Below, piece by piece: positions 56,458 through 64,000 of a stretch of DNA of 64,000 nt (position 1 is the stretch's first letter; each line of letters begins with the position of its first letter). Position numbers and translations under genes: made by a program. The DNA lies in assembly GCF_000381265.1 (NCBI RefSeq), contig NZ_KB906253.1, forward strand, positions 62,001-126,000, read 5' to 3'. This DNA is from Curvibacter lanceolatus ATCC 14669 (GTDB taxonomy: Bacteria; Pseudomonadota; Gammaproteobacteria; Burkholderiales; Burkholderiaceae_C). The notes under the pieces are model-generated. The model had not been told where the DNA came from, ran no database searches, and saw only the letters and a program-made list of their open reading frames with translations.

Positions 56458-58038
56458 TCAGTTGTGCGTGGCGCTGCTGGCGCCTGCTTCGTTCAACTCG
56501 ATGCGCAACTGCCGCTTCAGCAACTTGCCGCTGGGGTTCTTGGGCAGGGCGTCCACAAACACCACGCGCTTGGGGCACTTGAAGCCGGCCAGATGGGTGT
56601 TGCAATGGGCCATCACCTCGGCTTCGCTCAAGGTGTGGCCGGCTTTCACCACCACCACGGCGGTCACGGCCTCGACCCAGCGGGCGTCGGGCAGGCCCAC
56701 CACCGCCACCTCGCTGACCTGGGGCAGGCGGTAGATGCTCTCTTCGACCTCGCGGCTGGCCACGTTCTCGCCGCCGGTCTTGATCATGTCTTTTTTGCGG
56801 TCGACCACCGTGATGTAGCCCTCGGCGTCCACCGTGGCCAGATCGCCGCTGTGGAACCAGCCGCCTTCAAAGGCGGCGCGGGTGCGCTCTTCGTCGTGGA
56901 AGTAGCCCAGCATCAGGTGCGGCGATCGGTGCACGATCTCACCCACCTCGCCAGGGGCCACGTCGCGCATCTGGTCGTCGACCACGCGGGTCTCCACATT
57001 GGTGACGGCGCGCCCGCAGGAGCCTGGTTTGCGCAGCTGGTCTTCAGGGCCCAGCATCGTGGCCAGCGGCGCGATCTCGGTCTGGCCGTACAGGTTCCAC
57101 AGTTGCACACGGGGCAGGCGCTGGGCCAGTTCCTTGAGCACCTCGACCGGCATGATCGAGGCACCGTAATAGCCCTTGGCCAGGCTGGCCAGCCGTGCCT
57201 CGCTGAACTGGGGCGAGCGCAGCAGGGCAATCCAGACGGTGGGCGGGGCGAAGAAACTGGTGATGCGGTGGGTTTCGATCAGGTCCAGCAGGCGCTCGGC
57301 CACCGGGCGGCCGGTGATGATGTTGGTGGCCCCCACATAGATGGCGGGGCCGAAGAACACGTCGAGCTGGGCACAGTGGTACAGCGGCAGGGCGTGCAGC
57401 ATCAGGTCGTCGCGGGCGATGGCCGCATCCATCACGCAGCTCACGTACTGCCACAGCACGGCGTCGTGGGTCAGCATGGCGCCCTTGGGGCTGGATTCGG
57501 TGCCGCTGGTGTAGACGATCTGGGCCAGGTCGGTGCTGTCGGGGCCCGGGCCTGGCAGCGGCGCATCGCAGCGGGCCAAGGTGTCGAAGTCGAGCATGCC
57601 CTGCGCCGGCTCGGTGGGCTCCTCGCTGGGCAGCCAGATGAACTGGCGCACCTGGGTCTGCAGGGTGGCGGCCTGGCGGGCCACGGGCGCGAACTCGGTG
57701 TCGGTGGCCAGGGTGCGGGCGCCGGCATGGCGCAGGATGAAGGCCACTTCGTCGGCCTTGAGCATGAAGTTGATCGGCACCAGCACGGCGCCCAGGCGGG
57801 CCAGGGCAAAGCGCATGGCCGCAAAGGCGTGCGAGTTGCGCGCCAGCAGGGCCACGTTGTCGCCCGGGGCGATGCCCTGCAGGGCCAGGCCCGCCGCCAG
57901 GCGGGTGACCAGGGCATCGAACTCGGCGTAGCTCCAGCGGGTGCTGCCGCACACGATGGCGGTCTTGTGGGGCAGGCGTTGTGCGGTGCGGCGCAGGATG
58001 TCGCCCAAGGTCTGGCGACGGCTGAGAGAGGGGTTCAT
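56458..58038 (-). CDS. AMP-dependent acyl-CoA synthetase
   Basis: 526-residue ANL-superfamily ligase. The ATP loop is YTSGTESSPKGAMLTH (about 170-185), with NLYGQTEIAP, the adenine/ribose motif GWFHSGDLATVDAEGYITVVDRKKD and the C-terminal catalytic Lys in PKNPSGKLLKRQLR. The family activates fatty or aromatic acids to CoA thioesters; no clear mark separates the two here. ATG 58038 (Met-Asn-Pro-Ser-Leu-Ser) is chosen; an ATG at 58071 would add 11 residues. It is on the same strand as the sterol-desaturase gene upstream, 262 bases away, with a 13-G run in between. Confidence 0.88.
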   Translation of the reverse strand: MNPSLSRRQTLGDILRRTAQRLPHKTAIVCGSTRWSYAEFDALVTRLAAGLALQGIAPGDNVALLARNSHAFAAMRFALARLGAVLVPINFMLKADEVAFILRHAGARTLATDTEFAPVARQAATLQTQVRQFIWLPSEEPTEPAQGMLDFDTLARCDAPLPGPGPDSTDLAQIVYTSGTESSPKGAMLTHDAVLWQYVSCVMDAAIARDDLMLHALPLYHCAQLDVFFGPAIYVGATNIITGRPVAERLLDLIETHRITSFFAPPTVWIALLRSPQFSEARLASLAKGYYGASIMPVEVLKELAQRLPRVQLWNLYGQTEIAPLATMLGPEDQLRKPGSCGRAVTNVETRVVDDQMRDVAPGEVGEIVHRSPHLMLGYFHDEERTRAAFEGGWFHSGDLATVDAEGYITVVDRKKDMIKTGGENVASREVEESIYRLPQVSEVAVVGLPDARWVEAVTAVVVVKAGHTLSEAEVMAHCNTHLAGFKCPKRVVFVDALPKNPSGKLLKRQLRIELNEAGASSATHN

Positions 58039-58203
58039 GGCGGCGGCCCGGTTGGTGATTGCAACCCGCATCTGAACCGCCGTGGCCAGCACTGACAATC
58101 GGTGAAAGCCTGGGGCGCGGCTTCACGCAGGTGGTGAGCCCCACCCTCAAAGAGCCACAAGATGCCACCGCGGACTGCCTTGGGGCCGTATCGCCCCACC
58201 CCT

Positions 58204-58216
58204 GGGGGGGGGGGGG
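58204..58216 (+). repeat. Homopolymer of 13 G residues
   Basis: An uninterrupted run of thirteen G lies in the 262-base gap between the acyl-CoA ligase start and the sterol-desaturase stop, about 165 bases upstream of the ligase ATG. Such tracts are prone to slippage; it could alter promoter spacing or be an assembly artefact. Confidence 0.8.
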
Positions 58217-58300
58217 GGCTGCGGGGGAACATGCCCCGGGCCGCCAGGCGCCTGGCCTGGGCAAGCGTTGCCGCAGCGGGCGGCAGGCCACCAGAGGGAA

Positions 58301-59122
58301 TCAGGGCTGTTTTGGAAACCCGCTGCGAAATGGCATTGCCAGCAATCGGTCCAGGCGCGAGTCCCCGGCCTCCCGGAAGTACTCCAGGCCGTACTCCTGG
58401 CCCAGGGCCTGATCCACTGGCAGGGATTGGCGGGTACCGAACAGGGTGTCGAACCACGGCAGCACCGAGCCGTAATTGCTGTTGGTGTAGCGCCTGTCGG
58501 CCATGTGGTGCAGGCGGTGGAAATTCGGTGTGACCACCACCAGGTTCAAAAGGCGGTTGAGTTTCTCGGGCAGGCTGATGTTGGCGTGGCTGAAGGCATC
58601 CGTGGCCAGGCGGAACAGGCTGTAGGCCAGCACGACGCCCTGGCTGGGCCCCAGCAGCAGCAAGAGCAGCAAGGTGGAGACGCTGCCCACCAGCACTTCG
58701 ATCGGGTGATGACGGTGCGCGGTGGTGACGTCGGTCTCGGTGTCGCTGTGGTGCACGGCGTGTACCCGCCACAACCAGGGCACGGCATGAAACAGTCGGT
58801 GCATCCAATACACCAGGAGTTCGCTGGCGAGCAGTGTGACGGCAAATGAGTTCACGAATCCAAGCCCCTCAGAGGCCAACCAGCCTTGCCAGTGAGCCCC
58901 CAGCAAGCTCATGCAGGCCAGATAGAGCCAAGGGGTCAGCCACAACATCAAGCCGTGGTTGAGTGCGGTCAGCGTCAAGTTGTTCACGGCATGGCCCGAG
59001 GCGTTGGGGCCCGCCGGTCGAAAGGGCCGCCAGTTCTCGAAGACCATCCACACCACGATGGAGAAAACCAGGGCTGGCTCGATGCTGGCGCGGCCGAGGG
59101 ATGTAAAAAATTGTTCCAACAT
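58301..59122 (-). CDS. Sterol desaturase/fatty acid hydroxylase-family membrane protein
   Basis: 273-residue integral membrane di-iron enzyme. The histidine boxes are HRLFH (about 109-113), HAVHHSD (about 122-128), HRHHP and NFHRLHH (about 200-206), the full eight-His set of the ERG3/FA-hydroxylase family. Four membrane spans are predicted. Bacterial members hydroxylate or desaturate lipids. No hopanoid or carotenoid genes are adjacent, so the substrate is open. It is divergent from the midcut-by-XrtH gene. Confidence 0.88.
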   Translation of the reverse strand: MLEQFFTSLGRASIEPALVFSIVVWMVFENWRPFRPAGPNASGHAVNNLTLTALNHGLMLWLTPWLYLACMSLLGAHWQGWLASEGLGFVNSFAVTLLASELLVYWMHRLFHAVPWLWRVHAVHHSDTETDVTTAHRHHPIEVLVGSVSTLLLLLLLGPSQGVVLAYSLFRLATDAFSHANISLPEKLNRLLNLVVVTPNFHRLHHMADRRYTNSNYGSVLPWFDTLFGTRQSLPVDQALGQEYGLEYFREAGDSRLDRLLAMPFRSGFPKQP

Positions 59123-59300
59123 GCCAACAGTCTAGCGGCTGGGGCTGAGCCGTCGGGTCGAGCCGATCTGTGCGCACCGGGGAGTGGAGGGGGGGCAGAC
59201 AGGTCGTTGAGTCACCCTGAATGCGCTGTGGCGGTGGCACTTTCGCGATCTCCTGTACATTGGGGGTGGTTACAAATTAGTTACAAATTGAAGGTTGTTC

Positions 59301-59801
59301 ATGTTTCTGGTCAAAATGATTCGTGGTTTCTCGGTGGTGCTTGCCGGTTTGACAGGCAAGTTGGCATTTGCCGGCTTCTCTGCCTCCCTGACCTATGCGC
59401 CCGCCACGGCCAGTGTGCCGACGCTGTCCGAGTGGACCTTGTTGGCGCTGATGGCCTTGGTTGCCATGATCAGCTACCGGCATTTGCGCGTTCGGCTGCA
59501 GGGGCGCCCTCTGGCGGCGGTGTTTTTGGCGGGTGCAGCGGGGGTGTTGGCAGTCTCGGCTGGCTATGTGGGTGAGCAAGCCATGGCCATCCCCGCACCC
59601 GGCTCCATGACATTGCCGGCGGGGGGCACCATCAACCTCGTCTGTGGATCCAATGGCAATGTGGTCAACACCACCAGCATCACCATGGCGGTGACTGCTG
59701 TGAACAGAGGCACGAACGTCACCACAACGGGCACTTGCACCAGTCTGCCGACGATGGCGCCCGCCGCGTCTTGTTCGATTGCTGTGCAGTGTCCGGGTTG
59801 A
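59301..59801 (+). CDS. Midcut-by-XrtH protein (internal IPTL-type sorting signal)
   Basis: 166-residue protein with an unusual arrangement. An IPTL-CTERM-like signal, VPTLSEWTLLALMALVAMISYRHLR without its usual C-terminal place, lies at about residues 40-64. After it come a second hydrophobic segment (about 72-93) and a Thr/Cys-rich exported-looking domain with three cysteines (LVCGSNGN, GTCTSLP, ASCSIAVQC). This matches the midcut-by-XrtH family, thought to be cut in the middle by exosortase H. An N-terminal signal-like segment is also present. ATG 59301 follows GAAGG at six bases. No exosortase is in the window. Confidence 0.8.
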   Translation: MFLVKMIRGFSVVLAGLTGKLAFAGFSASLTYAPATASVPTLSEWTLLALMALVAMISYRHLRVRLQGRPLAAVFLAGAAGVLAVSAGYVGEQAMAIPAPGSMTLPAGGTINLVCGSNGNVVNTTSITMAVTAVNRGTNVTTTGTCTSLPTMAPAASCSIAVQCPG

Positions 59802-59839
59802 AGCTGTGCTTTGAGGGGCTTGCCCCTTGATGCCAGGCG

Positions 59840-59872
59840 AAAAGGCCATGTTTGACAACATGGCCTTTTTTT
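59840..59872. terminator. Strong bidirectional terminator
   Basis: GGCCATGTT and AACATGGCC form a perfect 9-bp stem with a TGAC loop, flanked by AAAA and seven T. It serves the midcut gene on the plus strand and the sugar-acid operon on the minus strand. Confidence 0.93.
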
Positions 59873-59897
59873 CAGGCGGCGCTGGTTTCGGGTGGGC

Positions 59898-61325
59898 TCA
59901 GACCACGGGCAGCATCTTGCCTGGGTTCAACAATCCTTGGGGGTCCAGAGCGCGCTTGACCTGCCACATCAGGGCCAGTTCGACCTCGGACTTGTACAGG
60001 CGCAGGTCGTCGCGCTTGGCCACGCCGATGCCGTGTTCGGCCGAGATCGAGCCGTGCAGGTGGTGCACCAGTTGGTCCACGGCGTGCGAGACGGCGCTGT
60101 AGTGGTGCTCCAGGTAGTCGCGGGCCGGGGTGTCGGCGGGGCGCAGGGGGTTGAAGTGCACGTTGCCGTCGCCCATGTGGCCGTAGATCACCATGCGGCT
60201 GCCCGGGGCCAGGGCTTGCACCTGGCGGCTGGCTGCGTCGATGAAGGCCGGGATGTCGGACAGCGGCACCGACACATCGCATTTGATGCTGCCGCCGGTG
60301 CGGGTCTGGGCGTCCGAGATTTCCTCGCGCAGGCGCCAGAAGGCCTGCACATCCGACAGGCTGGCGGCCAGGGCGGCGTCGTGCACCCAGCCCTGTTCCA
60401 TGCCGGCTTCCAGCACCTGGGTCAGCTGGGCGTCCAGGGCGGCTTGCTCGCCCGTGGAGCTGAATTCCATCAACACCATCCAGGCGGGCTGGCCGGCCAG
60501 CGGCGGGCGTGCGCCGCCCAGGTAGTCGCACACCAGGGCCATGGCGTCGGCCGACACCAGCTCGAAGGCGGTGACCTGCGGGCCGGCCAGCTGCTTGGCC
60601 AGGCCCAGCAGTTGCACGGCGGCACGCGGGTCGCTGACGGCCACAAAGGCGGCCGACACGGCGCGTGGCTGCGGGTAGAGCTTGAGCACCGCGGCCGTGA
60701 TGATGCCCAGGGTGCCTTCGGAGCCGATGAACAGTTGCTTCAGGTCGTAGCCCGTGTTGTCCTTGCGCAGGCCGCGCAGGCTGGCGTAAATGCGGCCATC
60801 GGGCAGCACGGCCTCGATGCCCAGCACCAGGTCGCGCATGTTGCCGTAGCGCAGCACGGCGGTGCCGCCCGCGTTGGTGGCCAGGTTGCCCCCGATCTGG
60901 CACGAGCCCTCCGAGCCGATGCGCAGCGGGAACAGGCGTTTGGCCTCGTCGGCCGCAGCACGCGCGCCGCTCAGGGTCACGCCGGCCTGCAGGGTCAGGG
61001 TGTCGTTCACCGTGTCCACGGCCAGCACCCGGTTCATGCGGCGCAGGTTGAGCACGATGGCACCCGAGTTCGGCTCAGGCACCGCCCCGCCCATCAGCGA
61101 GGTGTTGCCGCCTTGGGGCACCACGCGCACAGCGTGGGCGTGGCAGAGGGCCATCACCTGGCTGACCTCTTCGGTGCTGGCGGGCAGCACCACGGCCAGG
61201 GCATCGCCGCGGTAGAGCTTGCGGTAGTCGGTGGTGTAGCCGACGGTGTCAGCCGCCTCGGTCAGGCAGGCCTGGGGGCCGACGATGCGCGTGAGCGCAG
61301 CGATGAAATCAACGGGGGTGGACAT
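59898..61325 (-). CDS. FAD-linked 2-hydroxyacid dehydrogenase (GlcD/D-2-hydroxyglutarate dehydrogenase-like)
   Basis: 475-residue flavoprotein of the FAD_binding_4 plus FAD-oxidase C families. The FAD part has VVPQGGNTSLMGGAVP (about 68-83) and GSEGSCQIGGNLATNAGGT, and the C-terminal domain has GHMGDGNVHFN and SAEHGIGVAKR. Such enzymes oxidise D-lactate, glycolate or D-2-hydroxyglutarate, usually to the quinone pool. It is the last gene of the operon with the HpcH/HpaI aldolase, semialdehyde dehydrogenase and UxaA-type dehydratase, so it may oxidise a 2-hydroxyacid formed from sugar-acid breakdown. The substrate cannot be fixed by sequence. Confidence 0.87.
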   Translation of the reverse strand: MSTPVDFIAALTRIVGPQACLTEAADTVGYTTDYRKLYRGDALAVVLPASTEEVSQVMALCHAHAVRVVPQGGNTSLMGGAVPEPNSGAIVLNLRRMNRVLAVDTVNDTLTLQAGVTLSGARAAADEAKRLFPLRIGSEGSCQIGGNLATNAGGTAVLRYGNMRDLVLGIEAVLPDGRIYASLRGLRKDNTGYDLKQLFIGSEGTLGIITAAVLKLYPQPRAVSAAFVAVSDPRAAVQLLGLAKQLAGPQVTAFELVSADAMALVCDYLGGARPPLAGQPAWMVLMEFSSTGEQAALDAQLTQVLEAGMEQGWVHDAALAASLSDVQAFWRLREEISDAQTRTGGSIKCDVSVPLSDIPAFIDAASRQVQALAPGSRMVIYGHMGDGNVHFNPLRPADTPARDYLEHHYSAVSHAVDQLVHHLHGSISAEHGIGVAKRDDLRLYKSEVELALMWQVKRALDPQGLLNPGKMLPVV

Positions 61326-61369
61326 GGGCGTTCAGGTGTAGGGGGAAGGGGGCGGCCGCCGTCAGGCCC

Positions 61370-62194
61370 TCAGTAGGCCGCACCCGGGGCCGGTGCGGCC
61401 ACGGCGGGTGCGCTGGCCAGAAAGCTCGCGGCCAGCTTGCGCGCGGCCTGGGCATACAGCAGCACGTCGACACCGGTGGCGACAAAGGTGCAGCCCAGGT
61501 TCAGGTAGCGGCGGGCCAGCACGGGGTCGGAGGTCAGGGTGCCCGCAGCCTTGCCACTGGCGATGATGGTGCGCATGGCGCCTTCGATGGCGGCCTGCAC
61601 CTCGGGGTGGCCTGGGTTGCCGCGGTGGCCCATCGAGGCGGCCAGATCGGCCGGGCCGATGAACACGCCGTCCACGCCATCCACGTCGCAGATGGCCTGC
61701 AGATGGCCGAGGGCGGTCACGGTTTCGGCCTGCACCAGCAGGCAGATTTCGCTGTCAGCCACCTGCAGGTAGTCGGCCCGGGCGCTCCAGCGCGAGGCCC
61801 GGCCCACGGCACTGCCCACGCCCCGGATGCCCTGGGGCGGGTAACGGGTGGCGCTGACCACCTGGGCGGCCTGCTCGGCGGTGTCCACCATGGGCACCAG
61901 CAGGTTCTGCACGCCGATGTCCAGCAGCTGCTTGATCAGGGCGGTGTCGGCCTGCACCGCGCGCACCACCGGCTGGGCCCGGTAGGGCGCCACCGCCTGC
62001 ATTGCGGCCAGGGTGCTGCGCAGGTCGTTGGGGGCATGTTCGCCGTCGATCAGCAGCCAATCGAAGCCGGCCGTGGCGCTGACCTCGGCCAGGTAGGGGT
62101 TGGCCATCGACAGCCACAGGCCGACCTGGGCCTGGCGTTGTTGCAGGGCGTGTTTGAAGGGGTTGCCTGCGGGCAGGCCGGGTGAGTGTGTCAT
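61370..62194 (-). CDS. HpcH/HpaI-family class II aldolase
   Basis: 274-residue metal-dependent aldolase. Key sites are [10 protein letters not shown] (catalytic His, about 44-53), PVVRA (Arg), LVQAET (metal-binding Glu) and [12 protein letters not shown] (metal-binding Asp). It cleaves 2-keto-3-deoxy or 4-hydroxy-2-oxo acids to pyruvate and an aldehyde. With a UxaA-type dehydratase upstream, a GarL-like role on 5-keto-4-deoxyglucarate or a 2-keto-3-deoxyaldonate is more likely than homoprotocatechuate breakdown. ATG 62194 is used; the frame further upstream is non-protein-like. A Pro/Ala-rich tail ends the protein. Confidence 0.87.
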   Translation of the reverse strand: MTHSPGLPAGNPFKHALQQRQAQVGLWLSMANPYLAEVSATAGFDWLLIDGEHAPNDLRSTLAAMQAVAPYRAQPVVRAVQADTALIKQLLDIGVQNLLVPMVDTAEQAAQVVSATRYPPQGIRGVGSAVGRASRWSARADYLQVADSEICLLVQAETVTALGHLQAICDVDGVDGVFIGPADLAASMGHRGNPGHPEVQAAIEGAMRTIIASGKAAGTLTSDPVLARRYLNLGCTFVATGVDVLLYAQAARKLAASFLASAPAVAAPAPGAAY

Positions 62195-62249
62195 GGTGGG
62201 GGTCCCGGGTTCAAATGAGGGTGTTGCTGGCGTGGGCATCGGGCCGGGT

Positions 62250-63749
62250 TCAGCCCAGCCCGCCCTGGCACAGGTACTTGATGTGCTGGTAGTCGTCCAG
62301 CCCGTGCACCGAGCCCTCGCGGCCATAGCCCGAGGCCTTGACGCCGCCAAAGGGCGCGGCCTCGGCGGCCAGGGCGCCTTCGTTGATGCCCACGATGCCG
62401 CAATCCAGTGCCTCGCCCACGCGCCAGATGCGCGCCGGGTTCTGGCTGTAGAAGTAGGCGGCCAGGCCGTAAGGGGTGCCATTGGCCAGGGTCAGCACCT
62501 CGGCCTCGGTCTCGAAGCGCGACACCGGCACCACCGGGCCGAAGGTCTCTTCGCAGGCGCACTCCATGTCGGGCTGGGCTTCGGTGAGCACGGTGGGGGC
62601 GTAGTAGCCGGCGCCAGGGGTGTCGGCACGACTCAGGCGAAGCCCGCCCGTGCGCACGACGGCGCCCTTGGCCAAGGCATCCTGCACGTGGCGTTCGATC
62701 TTGGCCACGGCGCGCTCGTTGATCATGGGGCCGATCTGCGAGGCCGGGTCGCTGGCCGGGCCCACCTGCAGCGCGGCCACGCGGGCCACCAGCTTGTCGA
62801 CAAAGGCCTCGTGCACGGTGTTTTGCACATACACGCGGTTGGGGCACACGCAGGTCTGGCCGCCGTTGCGGAACTTGGCCACCATCAGGCCTTCGACGGC
62901 GGCGTCCAGGTCGGCGTCCTCGAACACGATGAAGGGGGCGTTGCCGCCCAGCTCCAGCGACAGCTTCTTGAGCGTGGCGGCCGATTCGCGGGCCAGATGC
63001 CGGCCCACCGGGGTGCTTCCGGTGAAGCTGATCTTGCGCACGCGCTCATCGGCCAGCCACACATCGACCACCTCGGGCGTGCGCTCGCGTGAGGCCGTGA
63101 CCAGGTTGAGCACCCCGGCGGGCACGCCGGCCTCTTGCGCCAGCTTGGCCAGGGCCAGGGCGGTGAGTGGGGTGTCTTCGGCCGGCTTGGCCACCACGGT
63201 GCAGCCGGCGGCCAGGGCCGGGGCGATCTTGCGCGCGATCATGGCGGCTGGGAAGTTCCAGGGCGTGATCACGGCCACCACACCCACGGGCTCGCGCACG
63301 GCCAGCAGGCGCTTGTGGGGGGCCGGGGTGGGGATCACCTCGCCGTTGGCGCGGGTGGCCTGCTCGGCAAACCATTCCACATAGCTGGCCGCGTACAGCA
63401 CCTCGCCGCGGCCTTCGGCCAGGGGTTTGCCCTGCTCGCGGCTGATCAGGCGGCCCAGGTCGTCCTGGTGGGCCACGATCAGGTCGTTCCAGCGCTTGAG
63501 GATGGCGGCGCGATCGCGCGCGGGCAGGGCTTTCCAGGCCGGCCAGGCGGCCTGGGCGGCTTCCAGGGCGGCGCGGGCGTCGGCGGCGCCGCCATCGGGC
63601 ACGCTGGCGATCAGGCTCAGGTCGGCGGGGTCGTGCACGGCCAGCGGGGCGCGGTCGGCCTGCAGGCCGGCACACCAGTGGCCGCCGATCAGGTGGCGGG
63701 TTTCGATCAGGTCGGCTCGGTTCAGGGCGAGCGGGTGGGGCACGGTCAT
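62250..63749 (-). CDS. NAD(P)-dependent succinate-semialdehyde dehydrogenase family
   Basis: 499-residue aldehyde dehydrogenase of the GabD type. It has [23 protein letters not shown], the general base Glu in LELGGNAPF and the nucleophile Cys in [10 protein letters not shown], with the typical double Cys pair of GabD. Length equals GabD. In this operon it may oxidise the aldehyde released by the aldolase (for example tartronate semialdehyde or glycolaldehyde) or 2-oxoglutarate semialdehyde. It lies 55 bases upstream of the aldolase gene. Confidence 0.88.
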   Translation of the reverse strand: MTVPHPLALNRADLIETRHLIGGHWCAGLQADRAPLAVHDPADLSLIASVPDGGAADARAALEAAQAAWPAWKALPARDRAAILKRWNDLIVAHQDDLGRLISREQGKPLAEGRGEVLYAASYVEWFAEQATRANGEVIPTPAPHKRLLAVREPVGVVAVITPWNFPAAMIARKIAPALAAGCTVVAKPAEDTPLTALALAKLAQEAGVPAGVLNLVTASRERTPEVVDVWLADERVRKISFTGSTPVGRHLARESAATLKKLSLELGGNAPFIVFEDADLDAAVEGLMVAKFRNGGQTCVCPNRVYVQNTVHEAFVDKLVARVAALQVGPASDPASQIGPMINERAVAKIERHVQDALAKGAVVRTGGLRLSRADTPGAGYYAPTVLTEAQPDMECACEETFGPVVPVSRFETEAEVLTLANGTPYGLAAYFYSQNPARIWRVGEALDCGIVGINEGALAAEAAPFGGVKASGYGREGSVHGLDDYQHIKYLCQGGLG

Positions 63750-63792
63750 GGGGTCTTGTCTGAAAAAAGGAGCAGGGCGGGGCAGGGGGTGG

Positions 63793-64000
63793 TCAGCTCA
63801 CGATGCCCAGGTGCCAGGGCACGAACTCGTGGTCGCCCAGGCCCAGCAGTTCGCTCTTGGTGCGCTCGCCCGAGGCGTGGCGCAGGATGGCTTCGAAGAT
63901 GCGCTGGCCCATGCCGGGCAGATCCACCTCGCCATCGAGGATGGCGCCGCAGTTGATGTCCATGTCTTCGCTCAGGCGCTGGTACATGGGGGTGTTGCTG
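63793..64000 (-). CDS. UxaA-family dehydratase, C-terminal end (cut by window)
   Basis: Only the last 68 codons are present; the frame is open to the right edge. The tail reads INCGAILDG, MGQRIFEAILRHASGERTKSE and DHEFVPWHLG, diagnostic of the C-terminal part of altronate/galactarate dehydratases (UxaA/GarD). These iron enzymes dehydrate sugar acids to 2-keto-3-deoxy acids, the substrate type of the aldolase downstream. It is 43 bases upstream of the semialdehyde dehydrogenase gene. Which sugar acid is used cannot be told from this piece. Confidence 0.85.
   Translation of the reverse strand, partial: SNTPMYQRLSEDMDINCGAILDGEVDLPGMGQRIFEAILRHASGERTKSELLGLGDHEFVPWHLGIVS

Noticed and set aside
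61370-62482. Longer form of the HpcH/HpaI aldolase.
   Set aside because: The extra 96 residues are an out-of-frame reading of the semialdehyde dehydrogenase gene; ATG 62194 gives the standard family length.

Overview
The window is high-GC, gene-dense bacterial chromosome. The gene set points to a betaproteobacterium of the order Burkholderiales, most likely Comamonadaceae: a small general porin with C-terminal Phe, a Bug-family (TTT) binding protein, many LysR regulators, DUF1302/DUF1329 proteins, and a midcut-by-XrtH protein. This placement is inference from gene content. I saw no rRNA, tRNA, CRISPR array, insertion sequence or prophage.

Layout. 1-1.2 kb: porin, complete except for its first base. 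1.3-7.0 kb (minus): an aromatic-acid efflux operon of the AaeXAB type (LysR, FUSC protein, DUF1656, HlyD, NodT outer-membrane factor). 7.3-9.7 kb: DUF2267 protein and a chemoreceptor. 10.2-14.4 kb: a deacetylase, a LysR gene flanked by two nearly identical 19-bp T-N11-A dyads, a Bug protein and an MBL hydrolase. 14.4-23.3 kb (minus): LysR, DUF1445 (D-glutamate-cyclase-like), MFS, fused 5-oxoprolinase/hydantoinase and an sCache_2 chemoreceptor, a likely sense-transport-degrade unit for an oxoproline or hydantoin-like compound. 23.3-26.3 kb: ars operon with two unrelated arsenate reductases and an ArsI/CadI dioxygenase. 26.3-28.5 kb: Fur-box-preceded siderophore receptor. 28.6-32.3 kb: methyltransferase, toxin-antitoxin pair, periplasmic MBL enzyme and a divergent LysR with several palindromes between them.

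32.3-38.5 kb: GntR regulator, MFS, ApnO-like dehydrogenase, RuBisCO-like protein, DUF1537 kinase and NIPSNAP protein. The three enzymes match the known D-apionate to 3-oxo-isoapionate to 3-oxo-isoapionate-4-phosphate to C3/C2 route. 38.8-53.9 kb: lignin-type aromatic catabolism. A sigma-54 activator is divergent from a seven-gene operon: aldehyde dehydrogenase, coniferyl-alcohol-dehydrogenase-like SDR, DUF1302 barrel, DUF1329, YCF48-like protein, RND permease and esterase. A -24/-12 promoter and an upstream cluster of TTTGATC half-sites lie between them. Next come vanAB and a divergent vanR with the palindrome ATTGGATCCAAT. Together they could take an aryl ester or alcohol through aldehyde and vanillate to protocatechuate.

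53.9-59.8 kb: a wrecked sensor kinase next to an intact response regulator, an HtrA-type protease, an acyl-CoA ligase, a 13-G tract, a sterol-desaturase-family enzyme and the midcut-by-XrtH protein. 59.9-64 kb (minus): a sugar-acid catabolic operon (UxaA-type dehydratase cut by the window edge, semialdehyde dehydrogenase, HpcH/HpaI aldolase, GlcD-like FAD dehydrogenase) ending at a strong terminator.
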